Below are positions 35,523 through 44,699 of a DNA stretch of 64,000 nucleotides, one piece after another. The stretch lies in contig OW028574.1 in the NCBI GenBank assembly GCA_932294295.1, positions 15,200,215 to 15,264,214 of the forward strand, read 5' to 3'. The position numbers and the translations under genes were made by a program. Each line of letters begins with the position of its first letter. Position 1 is the first letter of the stretch. Below the pieces are notes generated by a model, which made no database searches, was not told the origin of the DNA, and worked only from the letters and a program-made list of their open reading frames with translations. The DNA comes from Alitta virens. Its lineage: Eukaryota; Annelida; Polychaeta; Phyllodocida; Nereididae.

Positions 35523-38500
35523 TTACACATGTGATAGACGCATGTGGGTGTAGCAAGCAAATGTAGAAGGGAAAACCATCATGCAGGCCCAACAAATACT
35601 TCGGCCACAGAATGAGCAGTGTACATGATGGCAGCCACCAATCTTTTCAATGGCTGAATTACATTTAGGACAATACTTTCTGGATTTCTCATTGTCCTTC
35701 ATCCATTCATCAAAAGCATTCATATTATTTCTATAATTATCACATGAACCATAATGGTAATGAAATTCACACTTTACGCAATGTCTGCCATGACATGTGG
35801 GACACACCCAATATGGCTGCCATGCAGTCTTGCGTAGGACACCATCACACTTGGGATACTGACAGTACATCCACTGCTGAGAATGACTTCCCACAAACAC
35901 ATCAATAGCTTTCTTAGACACAGCTCTAAGTCCACCCTTTAAGTGGAGAGCAACTTCAAATATATCTCTAATACACAATGGCTCTTCACATACAATGCAA
36001 TTTACAGGAAGCTTCTTTGACGTAACTGCTACATCGACCATACCCTTCATGCACTCCCAGCAGTATATGTGTCCACAAGTTTGCAAGATGTACGAGTTGT
36101 TTACATCTGTGAGACAAATAAGGCCATAGCAAGAAGAGCACTCCAAAATATCCTGATTGAAATACCTCAGCTCAATTTCCCTTAACTTTCCTGAATTAGC
36201 TTTGACATAAACATCCTTAAATCCTAAATTTACAGGAATAATTTCAATATTTTCTGACTCCAGCAGACCGTTATCTTTCACGAAATCAAACATAGCGTTG
36301 ATTTTGGCTTTTATGTTAGAAAAATCAAAACAATGATAAACAATATCAGTGTCTTCGAAGTAAGTATCAAGTCTTTTTGTGGCCTCGAGTAATTTTGGTT
36401 TTGGTCCATAGATGACAATGTGTCGTTCGTCCCTGTTCATTTGAAGATAGCATCCCACCATGTTGTTAAGGCATTTTAGAAAAACTGAGCCACACCTTGA
36501 ATCTAGTTTTCTGAACATCTCTGGGGTGAGATAATAAATAAATGGAGTTGTCATACCATTCAAAATTTGAACCATTTCCTGCAGTGAGCTCAATGATTTT
36601 GCAGAAATGTTGTACACCATCTTGTGGCTTAAATCTTGAATGGAAATGAAGACATTACGAGATCTAACACACTTGTTCACAACTTGTTCAAGTTTCTTCT
36701 TCAGTACATGATGGATTCCTTCATGTATTGTCAATATTGCTGAATGCACATCATCCTGATCGCTAAGTACTTCTAAGGGTATTCCATTTAGTTTCTTGTT
36801 GCTCAAGCTGTCTATGGTGCTGGTAGCAGTTCGCGAAGTTTTGAACTGAAGTTGAGCATACAGGAAAATGTCTTCAGGCTTGGGTTGAATAACTTTAATG
36901 TTTACTGCGTTGACATCTGTGACCTTGTCAATTAATCGAGTAAGATTGTATTTGAAGCGTTCAAGTTCATTTTTATCCACTTGAGAAGGATGAACTCTTT
37001 CCACTAGGATATCATTCGGATGGAATCCATGAGTCTTGAATATGACATACCCAATATCCCCTTCTGAGACCATTGGATCACAGCCTGATATAAGCAGAAC
37101 GTCAGAACTTTCTTGAAGTGGGCTAACGGATATTAGTTTTCCATTAACTTTTAAAGTAGTATTTATCAGTTTTCCGTAATTCCGCTTCCCTCTGACTCCG
37201 ATTTTCACACTTCCACTGACACACGGTCTCCTGCAGATTCGAACATCAACATTTCGAGACTGGTTGATGGAGACATCAGCCACATCTTCGCCCATGTATT
37301 TAATGTTATCATCAAAAGCAAACTCCATGAGGAATGATCCGGGCAACTCAGCCTTCATAGCTCTCTCAACATCAATTAGGTCTTCAAAGGTTACTTTTCC
37401 CCATTTTCCTGATTTTTTCTTCTCTCCGTCATACTGAATGACTTTTTCCACAATTCCAAACATCCCCAGTTCCCTCGTAACTTCATCTACAGTAAGGATA
37501 TCTCTTGTTTGGATGATTTCCACGCATCTGAACTGATCAGGGTACAAAACGTTCACAACGTCAGCCCCAGGACCTAGCAGAGCACGGCCTGCACTCTTCT
37601 TCTCAGGAAGAGGTATTTCAACTATTTCTTCTTTGAACAATCTCTTTATGGCAATGAGTTCTTTTTCCAAAACTTCTTGAATTTGCTCATGATACTGAGA
37701 TACAGAGTACACAACTATGTCAGTCTCTTTGACTTCCAAAATAACGGATGATTCAGGACACAATGCTTCTATGAAAACTTTCAAACTGCTTGGGACTGTC
37801 ACGGCTTTAGTCCACCAGGATTTTTTCATGCGTTCCACAACTAGTTTACCATTATTGCCAAGTCTTAGGGGGAAGACACAGTTCAATGTCACAGTATCCT
37901 GCAAGTCACAATTGGGATAAACTCTGCGGTATATCCCACTTGCCTTGTCATCACTTATTACCATACAGAGAGCCTTGCTGCCCACACTGCATTCCCAAGG
38001 TTTACTTAAAGTTAAGATCACTTGTGGATAGTCTTTGCAATAATGAGCAACAGAACTTGAATCTATTTCCACAGTTTTTTCACTTCTAAGGTCCATGTAA
38101 CCAAGTGAAGGGTGTCCTCTATATATACAAATATTCTCTTCTGTTTCACTGGTAACTATCTCATACAATATCCTGTCAGCTTCCTGCTTGTTGGATGCAA
38201 ATTGCAAATTCTTGACGCTGGACGTTACGTGTCTGATTTGCACGAATCTTCTTACGATGTAGTTTTCAACAAAACGACAGATGCTTTCTTCCACTCCATT
38301 GTTCTTGCACCAACTTTCAGATTTCTTCGATGCAACTTCCTTGCTCCACACACGCAAGACATTCAGTAGGGTGAAGACATCACCGTGAGGACTGGCGAAT
38401 TGCAGTATATAGAGTGGGCTTACTCTAACTCCAAACACTCGCAGATGAGGATTGTTCAACAAACACTCGGCAACCAGAGATTCCAGGAGTAATCCTTTCT

Positions 38501-38711
38501 CGATGCCCGGGTCTGACAAGTCATACTTTAGATTTTTTATCAAATACGACTTTCCCCACAACTGCGGCTTAAAGACTGGTGGTGCCATTTGATGAGCTTT
38601 AACTGAACTTTGATGGTGCTTCAGACAAGCACCTTGTCTGCCAGATGAATTGCGTCTTTTTTTACTACTGGCATCTCCATTGGAACCATTTTCTTCACCA
38701 AATACAGGCAT
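35523..38711 (-). CDS. RING-IBR-RING (RBR) E3 ubiquitin ligase, DEAH11/12-like without helicase
   Basis: Intronless coding region, 1062 aa. The C-terminus is a full RBR module. RING1 starts at residue 858 (CSSCYGLICL, CGHIYCWECM, NCIVCEEPLC). The IBR spans about 949-990 (CQYPKCDGVL, WVCPTCHGRHCVKCEFHYH). RING2 starts at 1014 (CPKCNSAIEKIGGCHHVHC), with Cys 1027 in the GGC position of the thioester cysteine. RBR enzymes pass ubiquitin through that cysteine. The N-terminal about 700 residues include RRM-like segments (RCVEIIQTRDILTVDEVTRE with KWGKVTFEDLIDVERAMKAE; VLLISGCDPMVSEGDIGYVI). This arrangement is like the part of plant DEAH11/DEAH12 that follows the helicase, but no helicase motifs are present. 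The N-terminus is basic (KKRRNSSGRQ). An acceptor (poly-T then TTAG) ends 3 nt before the ATG, so an upstream untranslated exon exists. Confidence 0.88.
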   Translation of the reverse strand: MPVFGEENGSNGDASSKKRRNSSGRQGACLKHHQSSVKAHQMAPPVFKPQLWGKSYLIKNLKYDLSDPGIEKGLLLESLVAECLLNNPHLRVFGVRVSPLYILQFASPHGDVFTLLNVLRVWSKEVASKKSESWCKNNGVEESICRFVENYIVRRFVQIRHVTSSVKNLQFASNKQEADRILYEIVTSETEENICIYRGHPSLGYMDLRSEKTVEIDSSSVAHYCKDYPQVILTLSKPWECSVGSKALCMVISDDKASGIYRRVYPNCDLQDTVTLNCVFPLRLGNNGKLVVERMKKSWWTKAVTVPSSLKVFIEALCPESSVILEVKETDIVVYSVSQYHEQIQEVLEKELIAIKRLFKEEIVEIPLPEKKSAGRALLGPGADVVNVLYPDQFRCVEIIQTRDILTVDEVTRELGMFGIVEKVIQYDGEKKKSGKWGKVTFEDLIDVERAMKAELPGSFLMEFAFDDNIKYMGEDVADVSINQSRNVDVRICRRPCVSGSVKIGVRGKRNYGKLINTTLKVNGKLISVSPLQESSDVLLISGCDPMVSEGDIGYVIFKTHGFHPNDILVERVHPSQVDKNELERFKYNLTRLIDKVTDVNAVNIKVIQPKPEDIFLYAQLQFKTSRTATSTIDSLSNKKLNGIPLEVLSDQDDVHSAILTIHEGIHHVLKKKLEQVVNKCVRSRNVFISIQDLSHKMVYNISAKSLSSLQEMVQILNGMTTPFIYYLTPEMFRKLDSRCGSVFLKCLNNMVGCYLQMNRDERHIVIYGPKPKLLEATKRLDTYFEDTDIVYHCFDFSNIKAKINAMFDFVKDNGLLESENIEIIPVNLGFKDVYVKANSGKLREIELRYFNQDILECSSCYGLICLTDVNNSYILQTCGHIYCWECMKGMVDVAVTSKKLPVNCIVCEEPLCIRDIFEVALHLKGGLRAVSKKAIDVFVGSHSQQWMYCQYPKCDGVLRKTAWQPYWVCPTCHGRHCVKCEFHYHYGSCDNYRNNMNAFDEWMKDNEKSRKYCPKCNSAIEKIGGCHHVHCSFCGRSICWACMMVFPSTFACYTHMRLSHV

Positions 38712-38944
38712 TTTCTAAAAAAAAAAAAATTCAATGAAAGTTACATCAGTGAAGCCAAACTAAGAAAACTACATGACCATGGGTATTCACTGCATAGAAG
38801 CAAGATATGAAAAGCCTTATAAGAGTTTTAATTCACAAGAACTGAAGTTAATTTTGCTGCCTTTTTAACCACTGGGTTGACGTTTAAAAGTGCAAAAGAC
38901 AGACCAAACTATACGTGGCCTGCAACTTCCAATATACCTTTATT

Positions 38945-39355
38945 ACAAAATGGCTCTTCACATACAATGCAATTTACAGGAAACTTCTTCGACTTTAACT
39001 TACATAAACCAATCTCTTACATGGGGCCATAGCAAGGAAAGCATTCCATCATATCCTTATTGAACTATTATCTTCTATTTCACTGGATGCAAATCGCATC
39101 TACTTCATAGTAAATGCAGAGTGACTGATTTAAGCATATCTCAATTTCAAATTAAACACCTTACTTTCAGAAAACGTCCCTTTGTTGCAACGTTCTGATT
39201 CACATATATGCACAAAAAACTCCTGAAGTCGTGTGGAAGGTACCACCAGGAGGACTGGCGAATTGTAGTATGTATAGAGCAAATATGCTTTAACACCATA
39301 TACTCATAAGACTGTTCAAACATACAGCAACCAAAGATTCCAATGCAGGATTTTA
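38945..39355 (-). pseudogene. Decayed, internally deleted second copy of the RBR gene
   Basis: Four blocks match the RBR gene in the same order and orientation. 38950-38995 resembles 35978-36020 (RING1 end). 39028-39068 resembles 36122-36163. 39072-39105 resembles parts of 38137-38210. 39245-39350 resembles 38382-38490 (N-terminal region; shared GAGGACTGGCGAATTG). Most of the middle is deleted and RING2 is absent. It lies only about 230 bp upstream of the intact gene's start codon. Confidence 0.75.
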
Positions 39356-40239
39356 TTTCTATAATTTTAAAACAGAAAATGCCTACAGTTGCTGCAATAG
39401 TCAATGAAGATGCAATTCATCTGGCCAACAAACTGCTTTTCTGAAAGGCCCTAACTTGGTGTGAAAAGCAAACTTATCCAAAAGTCTGGCTTCAAGACAC
39501 TCCAGTGAACTCCTCTCCTCCATCAGTTATTTCACTTATTTGCCATATAAATGTAAATGCATTGGTTTGCAGTCTGTTTCACTGTTCAAGCATATGCCTG
39601 TCATTCTCAACTCCTTGGGTAGTATACAGCCGAGCAACCACAGCCAGCACACACAGACTAAGCACTCCATCACTATCCATTTAATAGCCAAGTACCATTT
39701 GCACCAGGGTGGAGTGAAAAGTGATTCATGGAGGATCTGCAAAGTTCCTCTTTATGGGTCAGATCAGACTATAAAACTTGCACCTATATGATAGGTTTTG
39801 CAGGTAACACAAAACATTACTGACCGAGAGAAATTGCCTTCAAAAGATAATCCCTGTCATCCTTGTTATGTTTGTAATAATATTGAATTTATAAAAAGAT
39901 TAAATTTGGTCTAAAATAATCTAACCTCTAAGCAGCACTTGTTATTGTCTGAAGTGGGGAAGTGATCTAGTCATATGCTTGTTCCAAAGTGACCAAGCAG
40001 CCAACCTTTTCAATTAGGCAATAAAGTACACTGTACACAAGTTAAACAATTATATATTAAGCTATAATAACAGTTGGGCAGCACTGGAACACTTAGTCAC
40101 ATACGACAATAACATGTTCAAGAAACTTGTGTCTAAAACTTTTCGATTGTGCTCATTAAAAATATCATCATTATTCATACACTAAAAAAGTATACTGTAG
40201 GTACAAAAAATATGGAAATAAAGTTAGTTTATATCTCAA
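39356..40239. other. Gene-free stretch in the RBR 5' region
   Basis: No recognisable feature. If the upstream exons are real, this is intron. Confidence 0.4.
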
Positions 40240-40242
40240 GGG

Positions 40243-40896
40243 GGTTTCACACATAGCCGGATCAGACGCCGGAGCGTCCCGGAGTAACATTTTATTACCT
40301 CCGGGGGGTTCCGGGATCAAAGAGCTGTTAAATGTCAACAAAAAATAAATGTTTGACGATGTGTACACGATGTCAATACGGTCTCAACAAGAAGCAACAC
40401 GGAGGTAACACGACTGTCCCGTTTAGAGTGAGGAGTGAACCGGATTTTCACGGTGCCTTCGCGGATATCACCGGTCTTTACACCGTGTTCATTCGTGTTG
40501 CTCCTTGTACTCTCCGGCGTTAATGGCGGCGAAATATTCATGCCCGGTTGACGCCGGATGTAGCCGGAGATATGCCGGAGTCAATACGGAGATTCCCGGA
40601 GATCGGCGGAGTCTACTAGGAGTCTATACGGGTCTACACGGGTCTACACGGATCTACACGGATCTACACGGATTAAATTACTCCGGGAACTCCGGCATGA
40701 AAAATTAAACATGTTTAATTTTTTCCCCCGGAGTCCCAAGGTGCTCCCGGAGCGCCCCGGACAATGACGGACAATGCCGGACAATCCCGGACATGAACAC
40801 GATGTCTATACGGCTTTCCCCGGAGTATGCGGGAGTATTCCGGAGTTGACCTCCGGGACGCTCCGGCGTCTGATCCGGCTATGTGTGAAACCCCCT
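40243..40896. mobile_element. Harbinger-type MITE (about 650 bp), relative of the element at 14369
   Basis: Long terminal inverted repeats of about 46 bp, both reading GGGGGTTTCACACATAGCCG and onward through GGATCAGACGCCGGAGCGTCCCG in inverted order at the right end. The left about 170 bp match the left end of the Harbinger element at 14369 with substitutions. The interior is full of CCGGAG / CTCCGG words and a short ACACGG(A/G)TCT tandem at 40625-40675. No coding sequence. A TWA target triplet could not be confirmed. Confidence 0.85.
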
Positions 40897-40999
40897 TCAC
40901 AATGGATGCATTGAGGACATGCCTACAGTTTTCTGCACACTTAACTTTTTAACAGCTGTGTGAGAAAGTGAAGGTGATTGTGTTTTCCAAGAACTTCCA

Positions 41000-41048
41000 T
41001 GCAGTAAGACAAATTCCAAAAAGTTTCCATGCAGTAAGACAAATTCCG
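41000..41048. repeat. Two-copy tandem repeat
   Basis: TTCCATGCAGTAAGACAAATTCC occurs twice with a spacing of about 32 bp, followed by a diverged third start. Confidence 0.75.
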
Positions 41049-41169
41049 TGCAATGAGACTCCCAGATGATTCTATGGCTTGTGTGCATACAAGGTGGGCG
41101 ACATCTGTGCTATTGTTTAATATCAACCATAAACTTGAAGTACAAGTAAAAATCTGATAAGAACACTGA

Positions 41170-41352
41170 TGATGCTATCATAGTTGACATGGTCAAATCT
41201 TGGTCAAATGCTTTAGTGGCATCTAGAAGTAAGCTATATAGATCTACACAACTCTTGTTTTGCATAAATAGTTCACAAATTTCCAAAAAAGTAACAGCGC
41301 ACAAAATTGTGGAACTATTTTGTTTGAAACCAAACTGTACATCAGTTTTCAT
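41170..41352 (-). pseudogene. LINE reverse-transcriptase fragment
   Basis: The minus-strand frame reads QFGFKQNSST, then an intervening helix, then LYSLLLDATKAFD. These are the motifs flanking and including the first catalytic Asp of non-LTR retrotransposon reverse transcriptases. The frame stops shortly after and no other motifs are present, so it is a short relic. Confidence 0.65.
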
Positions 41353-41596
41353 AAATCCAGCAGTTTCAAAACACAGCCACTTCTTCTTCTTTTTTTTTTT
41401 TTTAAACTGCCATATATATATACTGTATCTGTTTGGTAAAAAAGAACAGTATTTTCTTAATAAGCAATTTAAATTTAAATGCTCTGACTTAACCTAACGT
41501 TGGGTCGTTGGCAGGTCTCTTGACTTCACCCCCCCCCCCCCCCATATGCAGGTCCTTAGCCTGCGCCACTAAAATTAAGTAAGATAGAATACATAC

Positions 41597-41716
41597 CTTG
41601 GTGTCGCTTGGTAGAATGGCTGCACACTCACACAATGCTGGTGATGCAATGGCCAATCGCCATTGTTTTCGCAATTTATCAATCTTCGATGCCGATTTTC
41701 CGCCAGTTGTGCAATG
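41597..41716 (-). other. Candidate 5' exon 2 of the RBR gene
   Basis: Ends at a donor AAG|GTATGT (41596/41597) and may start after GATAG at 41716. It is open in phase with the AAA-ATG start of the RBR coding exon (ending ..LPSDTK) but has no ATG in that frame and stop codons just upstream, so it is probably untranslated. Confidence 0.35.
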
Positions 41717-41902
41717 CTATCAGACTGACTGCGCAGGCGCGAAAGTCGTCTAATAATAGCAGTGGTTGGAAGAAATCGATACACGTATTTCATATAATAG
41801 GTACTCGTTGCGCAATATTGCACGTCTACTTGTGACGTTGTGGAAAGAAAGAAAGAAAGAAAAATGTAGCAGGTACATTTTAGTATAAGAGAACATACAG
41901 AC

Positions 41903-41993
41903 CTGTAGCTCGGGTCATCTGCAATAGAGTCTTTTCACTGAACAGCCCTGAATTCAGCAGGACGTAAGTCTTCCCTCTCCTCTTATTACCCAT
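41903..41993 (-). other. Candidate 5' exon 1 of the RBR gene with a small upstream ORF
   Basis: An ATG at 41993 begins MGNKRRGKTYVLLNSGLFSE, and the exon ends at a donor-like ACAG|GTCTGT. Splicing to 41716 would end the frame after 42 codons, upstream of the RBR start codon. Alternatively it is the first exon of a separate small gene. Confidence 0.3.
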
Positions 41994-42129
41994 TTTGCTT
42001 TTCAGACACAGTAGGTAATAACTGATTCCATAAATATAACTTTCTCAGAAAAATGACAAACATCAACTGAATGATGAAGTGTCAAATATACATTAAAATG
42101 CACTAAAAATACTGCTGCTTGGATGCACT

Positions 42130-42185
42130 TTGCTTCAGCCAATCACAGCCAAGGGCTGGAACTTTTTCAGCCAATAGAATTGCAG
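42130..42185. promoter_or_regulatory. Twin CCAAT-box promoter candidate
   Basis: AGCCAATCAC (about 42137) and CAGCCAATAG (about 42169) lie about 32 bp apart, roughly 140-190 bp upstream of the candidate RBR exon 1 on the minus strand. Confidence 0.4.
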
Positions 42186-42546
42186 TATTCTGTTTTAGCC
42201 ACCTGGTGGAAATACAGAGAAGCTTCCGCGAAAATCCACTATTGCCTTCTCCTATTCGCAATCTTTAGTCCCACTAAAAGTGACAGATTTGATCATTGCC
42301 TGAATGAGCTCGACCAAACCCTTTTAAATTTGAGAGGGGTAATAAATAACAGTTTGGTTTGGCTGTATATTGGCAGTCTGGAGGCGTGACACACCTGTGC
42401 AATTTTTAACAGACAGCATTCACCGAAGAGCCACAAAAATGCATTTAGATTGTCAGCGCCGAGTGCCACTTGCCTGGTCAGAACAACAGGGGCGTAGCAA
42501 ACATTTAATTCTTCGCACAAGTTGGGGCTGGAATGCATGATATTAA

Positions 42547-44153
42547 AGGGGAACTAACACCTTCAGCACTTTACCTCTCAGATGTTAGCTTTGGTCCATT
42601 GGAACTCATCTACGCATTTCATAATGTGTATATATGCCCTGGTAAAGTAATATCCTGCATTTATTAGCTCCGTTTTGTGAACTACGGAGGCCGCCATTTT
42701 CGACTTTCCCGGTGTTTTGCACTCACCGGAAATACGTCACTGTTGTACCTTGGTCTCGGCCAAAAGCAGCCAAGCTTGTCCACAGCTCGCCATTGGTGAG
42801 AAATAACCAGTGGCAGTCAGAAGTACTGGCGTTAATTGCACTTCAGTTTTGCCTTTGTTAATTGCCTTTGTTAACTTAATTGCCATTGAACACTATTAGA
42901 ATAGATCTATCTATCTATCCATGTATGAGAAGCAATGATTTAGATCAACTGGCCAGATATGCATGAGAACTAAATGAATAGGTGCAAATGAGTCATTTTG
43001 AGTTTTTTTTTTATCAGAGTAGTGATTAAGTACAGATTTATATAACACAATGACATAAGTTGACAGCCTTTGCACTTGTGCATGAACAATTCTTAACTTC
43101 TTAAAATCACTTGTCCATATTTTTATTATAAAAAAAGAAGCGCCAATTGCTTTAAAATAAGAAGGTGTTAAGCCATTTAAAAATAGTGTATTGGATACAG
43201 TTCTCCATCTTTTAATATATTTTTTAGAATTTTCATTATAAACAGACTGAAACAATCTAAATTAAATGTAGGAACAAATCCCCGAATCTGAGTTGCAATT
43301 ATCTCCAGGGTATGCTATACTAGTTTATATTATCAGCTGCTAATTGTAATTCAGTTTTCCAATGTAAGTGTGATGCTCAACTGGCCCATAAGTACTGTAG
43401 ACATGGATTTATTGATTTAGAGTACCACTTTTCCAAATGCAATTTATACCCATTACCGACATTTGGACGTGCGTTTTTCTTCCCAGCAAAATAAGATATT
43501 TTAGGCTAATTTAATACTATCTTATAGTTTGACAAATCAATACCTTAATTATGGTATCTATGATGATAGCTGTATTATATTAATTATAAGCAATACATTT
43601 ATTTATTACCATATAGGATTAACGATTATATATATATACATTACAACAATTATGGTTGGTAATTAATCATATTGAATTATCTTAAAACACCCATGCTTAG
43701 GGAAAAGTGGTATATAATCTTTAAAATACGGATGCAATATACAGGCTTTGGATAAAATGGAACAGAAAGTCGTTTGCCAAGGAAGCAAATATATAGGCCT
43801 ATTTAATACTGTTAAAAGACAAATCGCTTAATTGCAATTATGTATTTCAAAGAAGTGCCATTTACACATTTATAATGGTGTGCTTTCAATAACGAAACGG
43901 ATTACAATCAGTCCAGCATTTTAGCCAAGCTGTTCAAACTCAGTTCTTATAGGACATAAGTGACGTCACTAGCCATGGTGCCGTGTGCAATAATGGCGGC
44001 CCCCAGCGTCGTGGCGGATGGTGCAAACTTCACTTTTAATTGGCTCCAAATCATACTAAAATTGGACTTTTAGACACTTTTATTACGGCAATGTGTTTTT
44101 TGTCATCTAATTGAACTTTTAAAATTAACATGCAAACTTCCTTTAGTTCCCCT
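42547..44153. mobile_element. 1.6-kb non-autonomous element with TTAA target sites
   Basis: The ends are AGGGGAACTAA and TTAGTTCCCCT, flanked on both sides by TTAA (42543-42546 and 44154-44157), as in piggyBac-type insertions. Both subterminal parts contain a GCCGCCATT (YY1-type) word and an ACGTCAC (CRE-type) word in inverted order (near 42692/42735 and 43968/43994). No transposase is encoded. The interior is AT-rich and featureless. Confidence 0.7.
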
Positions 44154-44203
44154 TTAATTTGAATGTTCGTGAAAAACTTAGCTCCTATTTTATTTCATTA
44201 TGT

Positions 44204-44681
44204 GTCTTTAAATGTGTCTTTTCAGTTCGCAAGGTTATTCACGGCCCAAATTGGACATAAATCAAGAGCCACAAAAATGCCTTAGATTGTCAGTACCCAG
44301 TGCCATTTTCCTGGTCATATATCCCGCTGTAGAGCCCCTTGTTTTAAAAGTAACGTATGGTGCCCTGTTATGGTCAGGCTTTTGCTTATGAGAGCTATCC
44401 ATAAAAGTCTTGCACGCTTAGCATGTTTCTAATAGCTCTATTGTTAAGTATATATATATATATATATATTTTTTTTTTTGCTTTTACAAAATCACTGATA
44501 ATAATGAAATATTTCTTATAATGAAAAAATACAGTCAGTTAAACAAGCAACCTCATACTGACGATATTAGGATGCCGGTGTCATATTATGGTCGCCAAAG
44601 ATGCCCTATTATGGTCACCTTGATTTATGTCCGATTTGGGCCATGAATGACCTTGCGAACTGAAAAGACACATTTAAAGAC
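44204..44681. repeat. Foldback structure with about 63-bp inverted arms
   Basis: 44204-44266 and 44619-44681 are near-perfect inverted copies (for example TGTGTCTTTTCAGTTCGCAA against TTGCGAACTGAAAAGACACA). A second inverted pair, CGTATGGTGCCCTGTTATGG near 44354 and CCATAAAAGGATACCATACG near 44816, crosses the first. The unit looks like a MITE relic. Confidence 0.75.
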
Positions 44682-44699
44682 AAAAAAATGACCTTGCAA

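Noticed and set aside
42293..42538. 81-codon minus-strand frame near the RBR promoter
   Set aside because: No motif, and part of it overlaps the 52-bp repeat found again at 44265.
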